Shown here: positions 13,365-24,590 of the stretch, piece by piece
Numbering within the stretch: the stretch's first letter is position 1
Layout of the letters: each line of letters starts with the position of its first letter
Source of the DNA: Apostichopus japonicus
Taxonomy: Eukaryota > Echinodermata > Holothuroidea > Aspidochirotida > Stichopodidae
Direction of reading: 5' to 3'
Length of the DNA stretch: 64,000 nucleotides
NCBI RefSeq assembly: GCF_037975245.1
Contig: NC_092569.1
Location: 18,894,501 to 18,958,500 of the forward strand
Program-made: the position numbers and the translations under genes
Notes under the pieces: generated by a model
Database searches by the model: none
What the model was told of the DNA's origin: nothing
The model's input: only the letters and a program-made list of their open reading frames with translations

Positions 13365-13395
<31 letters not shown>

Positions 13396-13438
13396 TTATA
13401 TATATATATGTGTGTGTGTGTGGGTGTGTTTGTGTAGT
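13359..13438. repeat. (TA)n/(TG)n compound microsatellite
   Basis: TA repeats with TACA/TTTA interruptions passing into a TG-rich run. Confidence 0.95.
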
Positions 13439-15623
13439 GTAAATGAGAGAGAGGGGGTGGGTGAGTAGGGCGGATGGGGTATTACATATGGGCACAATGC
13501 GTTTTTTTTGTAATCTTGCCCCAAAATGAGCAACAGTCAGAATATTTTGGTATCATCATTAAAAACTCTCTATTTCTCTATTGTTTGAAATGAAGTTAAT
13601 GACCTCTCACATATTGAACATTGCTGTTCGGCTATGTACGCCTACTTCGGGGACGTATAGTATCCCATTTAACAAGATCGCCCTAAATCAACAACCAAAG
13701 GCAAGGTACTGCTGTAAGACGACCTTCAGAAGTAAATAACATATATATAGTACCACTGAAGAAAAAGAGAAACATCATCTAAAGATCACGATGAACTCCT
13801 ACTTTATCTTTTCCTTTTGAAATATTGATAGTATTAAATGTCAAATTTTGTGCCAAACTTGGAACTTGAAGTAAACAAATGATGTTTACATAGGTATATA
13901 TCACACTCACACACACATAGAAGAAGTTATACAGGTTTCTTAAAATAGTTGCACACCATGTTCTGTTTTATGATGTGAATCAACTCCCAGCTGAGTGACG
14001 GTGAATGCATCGTTTATGAAAATAACCATTTCCTTGTTGTTATTTTGGTATAACTTCACACTTCCTGTAATTTAATCGGTGCATGGTGGGTGGACCATGA
14101 TCCAGCTCCGTGCTATGAGTTCAGTTCCAACCGCGTAAAAACATAATTCAAGGTCAACGCATGATTTGAGGGTGACGCAACCCCCCCCCCTGCCCCCACC
14201 CTCACGCACTCCATCCCTCCCCACCTCCGTTGACATTATAGTCTCTGGATGAAGACAAACGTAAAGAACAACTTCCCAAAAACAGCTTAGGAAAACTTAT
14301 ACTATGTGGAAGATTTAACGTGTTTTATACACACAACGTTGAAGACTCGACGAAGTCTTCGTGAAGATATCATTGGGCAACATGTGTTTCAATTTTCTTA
14401 TGATTTGTGTTTCTTCATTTATTAAAATGTATATTTTCTGTCATTGAAAAGCATTTTGCAAATTCTAAGTCTAACATATATTGAAGCTCTTAACATGACC
14501 TTATGTTATCCTTGTTTTTTGTTTTGTTTTATTGTTTGGATAGTTTTCGTTTTTACTTCGCCGACTTACATTAAAACAATACTTCAACACATTATATTGA
14601 GGCTCGTAGCACACAACTTGGCCATATGTCAGTTCCTTAGGTGCGGGGCAAACCTCAGTTACGTAAAGCATAATAATTTTTTCTCGTTTCCAATAACACA
14701 ATGTACGATGTTATACAAATCATTCAAGTATACAAATGCTGTTGTTTGTCAGCCAAAACTGCGCTGACGTTTATACGTTTGACTGAAGAACAAGTTACGT
14801 TTGAGTGTTATAGTATTCATTAAAACAATGGATTTATATTGAACGTAGTGTAGCATGCACATGAGGACTCGACGTCATCGTTAAGTTAGGGCCATAATGG
14901 CCCTATATTATCGTGGAAACCGATATATTTATGGCAACATTTCAAGCACTCAAATTCACTTTTCTTGGACTTAGGATATAGTTCTTACTGCAACAGTCAT
15001 CCTTGGAGAGAAGGTCAAAAGGACGCAGACATTTCCGATGCGCATGCTCTTTGCATATTCATTAAAATAATTTAGGCTATATACGTCTGATGGGCGAAGA
15101 AGCGTCTGGAAATGAGACTACTCATTAAGTAATCACAGGTTAAACGGACTTTACTTTTGGGGTTTACTAATTTGATGACTATTTTGTAATCTTGGTTTTC
15201 GTTTGACAATATCAGATTTTATATATTAGTGCATGGTCAATCTTAATGTAAAATATAGGCAGTAACCGATAACGCTCTTCCCAGCCGCAGGGAACGGCTA
15301 ACAGATTATTAACGCTAGTATTCTGCTATCATATGTTGACTATATACTTTCAACAATTCATTCAATTTTGTGCAAGGCGTTTACGTCATCAATGTATACT
15401 TATACGAGAATTTTTTTTTTGAAGATGATTGCTATGGCGCTGTTGTTCTTCGGACAATTTTTAAGAGGTTTCGGAACCGGCGTTTCCGGGAAATAACAAC
15501 AACAATAGTTTCCGTATCAGATATCATCCTGACGTGGTTAAATTTGAGTCACGTGTTTAGTTCTACTACACGCGGTAACTAATGGTTTCACAAGTGCGTG
15601 AACTATACCGTTTGAAAGAGAAT
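13439..15623. other. Intergenic, no gene seen
   Basis: Mostly unique sequence. It contains a perfect 19-bp odd palindrome around AGGGCCATAATGGCCCT (14887-14905) and a poly-C tract at 14180-14200. The open frame at 14444-14767 (plus) is hydrophobic, has no recognisable domain, and is probably chance. Confidence 0.5.
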
Positions 15624-15724
15624 ACACACACACATATATATATATATATATATTTATATATAGCCTATATACATATATATATATATATGTATATATATAG
15701 CCTATATACATATATATATAGCCT

Positions 15725-15771
<47 letters not shown>

Positions 15772-15824
15772 GCCTATACATAGGCTATATATATATATAT
15801 ATGTATATAGCCTATACATAGCCT

Positions 15825-15890
<66 letters not shown>
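15624..15890. repeat. Complex (TA)n array with TAGCCTATA inserts
   Basis: TA repeats interrupted at least six times by GCCTATA/TAGGCTA motifs, some in opposite orientation. The array has short palindromic modules rather than a pure dinucleotide run. The Tyr-Ile open frames on both strands are repeat artefacts. Confidence 0.95.
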
Positions 15891-16689
15891 TACACAGGAA
15901 AATTTATGATTTGACTGATGATGGAGGGAACATATTGTTATTATCCTGGTGAAATTTGCATTCAATTTCTATGTACCGTTTGTTTGTTTTTTCTTGTTTT
16001 TTGTTGTTGTCGAGATATTAGCATTTGAGATTGGCACGTTTGGTATGTGAACTTATTGAATGAAATGCGGTAAGCTCCACGAACTTTGGAGGGTCATTTT
16101 ACACTTCAAGTTTTCATCCAGTAATGAAACGAATTGTAAAACAATATTCCATTTTTACAAAATGTACACATTGAATATATAATTATTCATAACAATAACA
16201 TACGTTATTTGATGTTTTGAATCATTTTCAAAGGAATAGTGCGAGTAACATATATATCATGGAACGAAACGTGACCAGGAGCATTGAGATTCAGATCGGA
16301 CCGAGGGACTAGTTCACCCCTCCCCATCCTTCCACCCCCCGCCCCATTTTCATTTCTTCATCATTTACCTTACTATATTGTGACAATGAGAAACGAAACT
16401 ATTCTTCTTCAAATATTTTTTTCGCAGGCCTTCTTGATATTCTTCTTGGGCCCCATAATTGACTCTGGACCTCAGGTCAACCGCCTCCCCTTCCTCCAGT
16501 CTCCCCCACCCCACCCCACCCCACCCCACCTCCTCGTGAGGCCTGGATATACCCAGTTAACAGTGGAAGGCAATTGAAGTTATCTCTATACTTTCTGTTT
16601 CGTGTTTATCCAAAAGCTCTCACAGTTGACCGAGCACATGAAGGTTGACTGAAGGTCACCCTAATGTTATTCAACCATGTATATCTGTG

Positions 16690-16721
<32 letters not shown>

Positions 16722-17885
16722 ATACCGCAGAGCTATTGACGGTAAATTCGATCGGAAATAAAGATATATAGGCACACTTATATATCGAGCGTATACATTT
16801 CGCGGCCCGACAGAGCGATGACGTATCGTGTATAGGCTGTTTATAACCCTCCTCTCCATGGACTGTCGCTTTCCCTCCCTAACAGTGAGTGGTCAAGGAT
16901 TCAAGGGCATTCTATCCCGGTCAGTTTGTATTCTTCGTCGCATCGAGGAATCGATTCAGGAAGATAACAAAAATAAAAGCGTGAGAGAAGAGAGAAGAGC
17001 AAATAATTGTCATCTCTGCCACATCGTTTTCCCTTTCTCTTTATTTTGGGCTGCAGTGCATCGGTTTGGAAACCTTGACTGATGATGATCTTAAGATGGG
17101 GGAATGACCCTGTTTATTGTACTCTTGGTTTAATAAGCAATCCGTTTGCGGTGGCGATAACGACCGGAAGAACATATATAGTACTCGGATTAAGTCCAAC
17201 TGACAACTATAAACGGTGGAAGATATATAGGTGAAACTAAAGAACAACATGAATTTGTAAACACTTTTTAACTATAGTGAACTTGTAATATGGGATATAC
17301 CTAACACCTTGTAATAAGTATATACCTCACATCATTTGTTATATATCAGTTAAGAATATCAACGTGCGTGGTCAAATCTGATAATGATAAATAATAATGC
17401 AACCATAACGAATTTTTGTTTTCAGTGAATAACTTGATTCGGGAAACCTACAACCGACCAGTCGTTCATTTCACCATAGAGGCGGGAAAGAGTGTTCAGT
17501 GGGTGTGAGGGTGGGGGATGGGGATTCGAGAGGCAGGGGCACATGTGGCTTTGATTTAACTGGGTGGGGAGGGAAATCAAAACTGCTTTGATCATTCCGC
17601 AGCACAAATTCTAGTATCGTACTAATTGATTTGATTTAAAGCAAAACGGCACTTTTTAATTACAATTCTGTTAATCTGTCAACAAAACGTTTTTGTTTTT
17701 CTTTAATGTTGTCTTACATATAACGACAAAGACATGTGTACCTTAATCAGAAAATCGAAATAGGGTACTTTTAATGTTTTGTCACAAAACTGGCTCCCTT
17801 GCGAGCACGGAACCGCGCGGCCCTGTCGCCATCATGAGGTACATTTGCACGCCTTGTCGGGGCTCCACAAAACTCTCTTATAAGT
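15891..17885. other. Intergenic, no gene seen
   Basis: Contains (CCCCA)n at 16502-16530 (G-quadruplex potential on the minus strand) and (TA)n(TG)n at 16689-16721. It also holds a segment at 15946-15975 resembling the end of the MITE-like element at 35.1 kb. Confidence 0.5.
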
Positions 17886-17887
17886 TC

Positions 17888-17938
<51 letters not shown>

Positions 17939-17968
17939 GAGAGTGTGTGTCTGTGTGTGTGCGTGTGA
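17886..17968. repeat. (GACA)n tetranucleotide repeat followed by (GT)n
   Basis: About 13 copies of GACA (17886-17938), then GA and GT dinucleotide runs. It generates spurious open frames on both strands. Confidence 0.95.
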
Positions 17969-18544
17969 AGGAGAGGAGTTGGGAAGGGGGTAGGAAATCA
18001 GGATACCGTGATAATTGGTTTGCAAGAGCGAATGGAAAACACATCTCAGTGTGAATTAAGTCTTTGGTTGCTCAATTAGTTTGCATTTTACATGCAATCA
18101 GTACTCAGTTGCAATTATGCAATGCCGTTCTTTTGTTCTACATATTTGCTATTCTGTTGCATCTATATTCTTGTGTTTGGTTTGTCAGTACAGCGCTGTG
18201 ATATAAATTTATTGTAAGAGCGCTTTATAGAAATGCCCGCTGATTATATTATTGTTTATATTAATAGCGAAACTTAGTAAAATGAATCGGAATTACTGTT
18301 GCTGCTGCTTCACAAAGAGGGCTATAAACTTGACAGAAAATATCAACACTGTTGTTAAAACTGCTTCGTGTCAACTTAATCCTCTTCAATAAAACGTAGC
18401 ATGATATAGTCTTGTATACCATAAAAATGAAAGAAACATGAAAAGCGGCCCGGTGTGAAAAATGAAAAGCTTTCGTTTGCCAATTTTTTCTAATTGTTTT
18501 ATTTCAGTTAAAGTGTAGGGAAGCAATTATGTTTCTCTTTCACC

Positions 18545-18840
18545 AAGATACACAGAAGACCTTTATACGTCCAAGTCCTATATGTACTTTCTCTGTAAAT
18601 ATTAAGTTAATGATATATCATCGCAGAACTGTGGACAGCAAAAATGTAATATACAGAAAACCTTTATATACGTCCAAGTCCAAAATTACCTTTTCTGTAA
18701 ATATTAGTTTAATGATATCTCATCGCAGAACTGCCGACAGCAAAAATGTAATTCACAGCAGATCTGTAAACGCCAAAGTCCTATACACTTTCTTTGTAAA
18801 AAAAAAAATCATTTACTCAGAACTGACGACAGCGAAACAT
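18545..18840. repeat. Tandem repeat of about 102 bp (roughly 2.5-3 copies)
   Basis: The block AATGATATATCATCGCAGAA recurs at 18609 and 18711 (period 102 bp), with a more diverged third copy near 18817. Flanking segments (CCTTTATA-CGTCCAAGTCC and TTTTCTGTAAATATTA) repeat with it. Since 102 is a multiple of three, a frame stays open across the copies (18529-18942, plus), giving a repetitive 137-aa peptide that I regard as fortuitous. Confidence 0.8.
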
Positions 18841-18842
18841 CA

Positions 18843-19517
18843 ATTGCGTGACCATTTTAGCATATATAGACAATTGCTGAGACTCTTTAGTTGTGTTCAA
18901 GGTCAATGGACCACCTCGAGCCAATTAAGCAACGAACATTAATGAACATATTTTCATTTTCAAAAGTTTGTCACAAATTTTGTCAGAGTGGAATATAATC
19001 TCATACAAATTCCAGATCGAAAATGTTCAAACTTTTCCAAATTATCTCTATTATTGATATATTTTATTTGATAGACCAAGCTTAAGAAACAGATCAAATT
19101 GTGATGGGAATTAGCTACAATTTACTTTCCAAACTATCTTAAACAACAAGTCAATGCAATAAGATTGCTTTCAATGATGACTTTAAGCAAAACTCGTGAT
19201 ATGTAGTAGTCCAAGAAGAAGAAAAAAATTGGTTGGAGAGCTATAATACATGTTTCAATATATATCTATAGCTATGCGGTTAACATGCATGATGTTCAGC
19301 TTTAAACTATAACTAGCTTAATCTCTGGAATACACTTATAAGGCTTAATTGATTCCGTTCTTATTATTAATTCTTTTAATATGATAATATTAATACAATC
19401 CGAACATGTTCTGTCGATATGAACAACAGAGAAACCTTTGGACAATTAGATGGCATTCAACACCATTGATCCTTGACAAATGTATAACCTATAGGCCTAT
19501 CATTGTTACACTGTTAT
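18843..19517. other. Intergenic AT-rich DNA, no gene seen
   Basis: Unique-looking AT-rich sequence without recognisable coding, RNA or repeat features. Confidence 0.4.
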
Positions 19518-19525
19518 AATGAGGC

Positions 19526-19719
19526 CAGGGACGTAGCTAAGGCCTGATGATTGTGGGGGGGGGGGGGGGGTGTAGTGGCTGAAATTCCAACTGGATAGGT
19601 TTTGGAGCCAGAAAATTCCGCCTGTCGCACTCAAATTTTCCAACTATCGTCAGTTTTACTAAGATTGGGGGGGGGGGGGGTGAGACACCCCCCACACACA
19701 CCCTCTAGCGACGTCCCTG
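19526..19719. mobile_element. hAT-type MITE (194 bp)
   Basis: Terminal inverted repeats CAGGGACGTAGCTAAGG and (right end, complemented) CAGGGACGTCGCTAGAGG, flanked by a perfect 8-bp target duplication AATGAGGC (19518-19525 and 19720-19727). The CAG...CTG termini and 8-bp duplication are diagnostic of hAT transposition. The interior has two poly-G tracts and no coding capacity. Confidence 0.9.
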
Positions 19720-19907
19720 AATGAGGCCATATAATTCTTACCGCATGTACTCATATTGAGTTTAGTGTCTTGCATCTGAGGAACTGACTCTATGATTTCT
19801 GTGTTAGCAACTTTAATTAATGAAGCTGAGGTGTTCTAATTAATAGGTCCTTTTATACAAAAATCCAACCTATCATACGGATAGCATTAATTTATAATGG
19901 TCTACAC

Positions 19908-20273
19908 CAGGGGTGGGCAACCTTTTTGAATGAATGGGCCAGATATAAGGGGTGAAAATGGACTGGGCCGCACCTAACCAACGACCTGCTGTTGATTTCA
20001 AACCTTTGATTCCGAGGACTTTCAAGCAATAGGTGTGTGTACTTAATCTGTATTCACAAATACAGTACAGTACAGTTGATAATTAATGTGGATAATAAGC
20101 CTACCTGACAGCATCATTAGTGCCGATAAATTCTAAGTAGCTAGCTCGTTTTTTTTGTGATGATGAACAATAGTATGATTTTTTTTTCTTTTCCTTGAGA
20201 CATCTCACGGGCCGCAAAAAAAAAATCACAGGCGGACCGCATGTGGCCCGCGGGCCGTAGGTTGCCCACCCTG
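19908..20273. mobile_element. hAT-type MITE (366 bp, CAGGGGTGGGCAACC family)
   Basis: Left end CAGGGGTGGGCAACCT and right end complement CAGGGTGGGCAACCT (one base shorter). The flanks are GTCTACAC (19900-19907) and ATCTACAC (20274-20281), a 7/8 match at hAT spacing. Both subterminal regions carry GGGCCGC-type motifs (for example GGACTGGGCCGC), widely seen in animal hAT elements. Non-autonomous; no transposase frame. Confidence 0.9.
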
Positions 20274-20281
20274 ATCTACAC

Positions 20282-23200
20282 TAACATTATTGTGCCTAAC
20301 GTCACCCATTAAAAGGCTCTCATAGTCCCACGAAAAAAATAACAAGTAACTCGTTAAACGTCAAAAACAGAAATCATATCCAATACTAAGAGATGGAAAT
20401 TGTACTAGACTGACTGCGTATCACATTGCAAAGCAAGCGGCGACCAGTTGTGGTAGTATTATGTGGTTAGCAGGTTAGGCGCGGTTACGAGGTTACCACG
20501 CATAGAACTGCTTTTGATAACAGGAGTGACAACTTGTGGTTGTCATGCTGCTATAATTGACAACTAGTAGTTTACGTTATACTGTCCGTCTCGGGAAAAT
20601 ATTTACAACATATCCCAGACGTTCCCATCGTTCCTCCCAGTTCAGTAAATGATCTTCTTCTAAACAGAACTGTTTTTATATTTTTTTATATTTTTGTTTA
20701 GCATAATAACCTGAGTGGTTTGTTCGAAAGGAGGTATAAAGTTTGCAAAAGATGGGGGTTTATATGTCAAACGTGAACCCTAATTCATACACTGCATGTG
20801 GTTACAACGTCAAGTGGATTTCCAGTTTAGAAGAGAAAAATAAAAAAGATTTCAGCTGGTTAGCATGTTTGTATCGTCAAGTGGGTATAAGATAGAACTC
20901 ACTCATGTCCGTTATGTTGTAGAAACATGAAAATGTTCAAGTACACCATGACAACGAACAACATAAAGTACTAAATAGAAAAAATACTCTCCCACCCCTT
21001 CCGGACACACACATAAACACTTCTAGAATATATGATAAACTGTTATTTTACACTTAATTTTCTTCGTGGACGAGAGATGATAAAAAAATATCAACTTTAG
21101 GCAAAAATAATGATGATGATGATAATAATAATAATAATATTTTCGTTATAGGTACATTTCACTGTTGTTATATTTTTTAAAGCCAACTAACATTACCCAA
21201 TAAACATAATGGTACTAACCAAAACTTCAGGTACATTGGCTATTGTATAGGGGTTACCAATTTATGTATCAAACAACATATTTTTTCATTTAAAGACATG
21301 TTAACTACATAATTAATATTATCAACATTTACTAATTTACTGATACTTATAGTACAATTATAATATTCATTTGATAATGTTATTTCTAACATTGACATAC
21401 AGTGGAGTCCCTATACGATTCTAGTAATAGCAACCTTTTTGAGAAATGACGGTCTGCCGTGACTGGCAAAAGGATTTGTACCAATAAAGTCTTCGGCTTT
21501 GAGTACAGCGTTTTTGTATGTTGCCGTGATCTAACCGTAATAGTAATTATACTGACTTTGCGATCCGCGTTATAGTCTTTACCGACTTTGCAACCCTCAC
21601 AAGCTTGCAAGGTCGGTAAAAGCGACTCCATAGTTTCCCCTATCGGGGACACCCAAATGAAAGACATGATATGTGTATACGTTGAGGTGTTTGTATGTAG
21701 GATCTGCCTTTGGTAGGAATACTTGATCATAACAGATGGTCAATGAACGTGGCTGCAGATAGAAATTGGTATTATTTCCCATGCAATGCGGTATAACATT
21801 ATAATTTTCGTCATGGGACAAAAATATATATCTGGCTGTGAGCAAGATCCGGGCATTTGGTTCAAACTCACGTGGTCAATCCCGGTCTGTAGTGGTAGCG
21901 ACGGCTATACATAATGGGATCAGTTTGAAGATGGTAACGCCATGCTTAATACCTGGCTCCGTTTTTCCTTCTCCGAGTGATTGCTTACCCCCTCCCCCCA
22001 GACCCCGACAAAGCCACGTAGGCCTATATAAGTCAATAGAAGTATATGGTCTAATTGCACAAGTGAGGTTAGGGCGTGGGGTGGGGGTTACAGTCCCAAA
22101 TAGAAAGAAGGTGCTTTCCATCATTTAAATATGTTTGCTTTCTACACCATCCCCCTCTTCATCATCTTGTGTGTGTCTTCATTGGACAACGTTTAACCCT
22201 AACTAAACTGATATTCGTAATATATATTTTCACATTATCACCCATATTTGTATTTACCGAATAAAGACCACACATATTATTTTTTCCTCCTTTTAAGTTT
22301 ATTGCCTTTTCTGTCCATCTTCTTTCCCGCCTTTGTATGAATTACGTTTATAAGTATATACTAACACTTCGTATAGACATCATATACCGCTATATACTAT
22401 AATATACTATTTACAACTTGCAGTTCCTTTTTCTGTGTTCTTATTTCGTGTTACGTCACAACTTGTTTGTGCATGGTATACGGTATCATTCTATCGACGT
22501 CTGTGTGTGTCGTGTTTCTTCTTAGTGTCGTGACAAGAACTGGCGGCGGAGAGCTTTACAACTTTGGAAATGGAAACTCGAAACATTTTACAAAAAAAGC
22601 TCCGCCATAATGCGGGTATCTTTTAAATGGTACAAAATAGACAGCATGATCGTTTCCTTATTGCTATGACCTGTGTGCAGCGTGACTTCAATCTTCTTAG
22701 TTGACTTGCACTTTACTCTTAATGGAGAGTACATCGAACTAATCATTATTTTTTTCTTCTTTTTTTAACCTTAAAAAAAAAACCGAAGACCTTTCTTAGA
22801 CCAAAGTTACATATGTAGTACAACGTCCGCTATAGGCATAATGATACGTAAATTTTTCCTGAAGAGAGGGGGTGGGGGGGGATGGGGAAATAAAAAAATA
22901 AATCCATCTTCTGATAGTGACGCAATGCTTAAAGAGTGATATACTTCCCATATATGTACCTGATGACTGTTCTATTTTTCTTATCTACAACTCAGTTCTA
23001 TCCTCGACAATTTGAACTACGGGTACTTTCCAAGAATATTCGACTGATTTATCTGAAATTACGACTATTTTTGGATCGAAATTCCCCACTTCCTTATCGA
23101 AATTTACGCTTTTTGTATATGTATAGACTATCAAAATATCGACTTCTTCCTCAGTTATCTTCTCGACTGTTATCTTAACATTCACGGTTGATATTTTGTT

Positions 23201-23384
23201 GTGTCATCGATTTTTTCATGTCAACATATTTTAGACTCTCGACCGGAACGGAAAGAAAAAAGTGCTTGGTTGCTCGGTACTCCTTTTGCCAACTCATGGT
23301 TACAATACAAAGAATCGTGCTAAATGCCTGAATGCTGTGGAGAGCACCACTATAGTTGAAACGTCGCAAGTAGATATCACCTAC
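20282..23384. other. Intergenic, no gene seen
   Basis: Contains a short GATGATAATAAT run (21113-21140) and purine/poly-G tracts near 22865-22885. The frames at 21386-21845 (minus) and 21838-22128 (plus) overlap on opposite strands with no recognisable domains. Confidence 0.45.
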
Positions 23385-23460
23385 CATCCCATACCGGGGA
23401 ACCGGGTACCCGAGGGCCGTTACCCGTCGGGTATCCGGGTACCCGGAAAAATTGTTTACC
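23385..23460. repeat. GC-rich GGGTACCC palindrome cluster (left)
   Basis: Several overlapping KpnI-type palindromes (CCGGGTACCCG and variants) in otherwise AT-rich DNA. A matching cluster lies at 24354-24382 and 24540-24581. These may be subterminal modules of one or more decayed hAT-like transposons, but I found no termini or target duplication. Confidence 0.6.
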
Positions 23461-23969
23461 CTCGTGTATCACGATTATCAAGAAATTACATATTGAATGC
23501 TATAATAAATGCATTATATTCTCTACTGACACTGTTTTCATGTTCAAATACGTAGGTGTAAGATGAGGTATCAAACCTTCCTCAATAACTTTTATTTGCT
23601 TTTGTTTCTTTCATTAACTTGTTAGTAAATTAATTATTTAATTATAATTAGCATTACTACTAACATCGCACTGCCGCCGCTGCTTATGCTCGCTTGTGCA
23701 CGTCTATTGGATCAAACCATATAAATATCCAATGTAGCTCTTAAACAGTTGTTACTACTACTTCTATCTATTATGCAGGCCCAGGGGTGGCATTAGCCGC
23801 GAGATTGCGCGATACGCGCAATTTGATCGCATTTGGAAGAAAAAAACGATTAGTAAAAAGCCACTTGCGATTACTATTTTTTAGTTATCCCGTCTATAAT
23901 CCGTAAACATCTTGTAAAATTCCTTGTCAGCCTTTCATTCTATGAAATAAACGAATGAATAAATAATAA

Positions 23970-24590
23970 TTTCTTTCACATGGTAGCCTAACACCACACT
24001 AAGTCAATGAAAAATCTAGCTAAGCCTAACCATCTGTTTATTTGCTGAAGTTGTGACGCAGTTATAAGACATCGATGGAATTCTTTCGTTATTGCTGTTA
24101 CGTTCGACCACATGGTTGCCTAACACCACACTAAGTCAATGGGGGTAATCTAGCCTAGCCATCTGTTTATTAACTGAAATTGTGACGCAGTTATAAGATA
24201 TCTATGGAAAGCTTTCGTTATTGCTGTTATCTTCGACCACTTGGTAGCCTAACAACACACTAAGTCAATAGTAAATCTGCCTAACCATCGGTTTGCAATT
24301 TTTTTTCTTTAAAACAATCACACTTCGCGTAGGATTCGAGTATTAAATTAGGAACCGGGTAGTACCGCGTCGGGCGGGTACCTTCGTTATTGCTGTTATC
24401 TTTGACCACATTGTAGCCTAACACCACACTATGTCAATGGGAAATCTGCCTAACCGTTGGTTTGCCATTTTTTTAAAAAAAAATTTTTAAGTCACACTTT
24501 GCGTAGGATTCGGGTAATAAATTAGGAACCGGATAATGTCGCGTCGGGCGGGTACCCGGGTACCCGGATAACCCGTGCAAACACTAATAT
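23970..24590. repeat. Tandem repeat of about 130 bp (four diverged copies) with GGGTACC modules
   Basis: The motif GTAGCCTAACACCACACTA and its variants recurs after CACATGG-like heptamers at 23977, 24109, 24238 and 24407 (spacings 132, 129 and 169). The third and fourth copies gain a module reading TGCGTAGGATTCG, then ATTAGGAACCGG and CGTCGGGCGGGTACC. Each core also holds GTGACGCAGTTATAAGA and TTCGTTATTGCTGTTA. Confidence 0.85.

Noticed and set aside
21117-21140. Trinucleotide run as a LINE tail
   Set aside because: No LINE coding remnant or 3' UTR-like sequence is visible next to it.
23782-23830. hAT-like left end CAGGGGTGGCATTAG
   Set aside because: No matching right end or target duplication found, so it was not called as an element.
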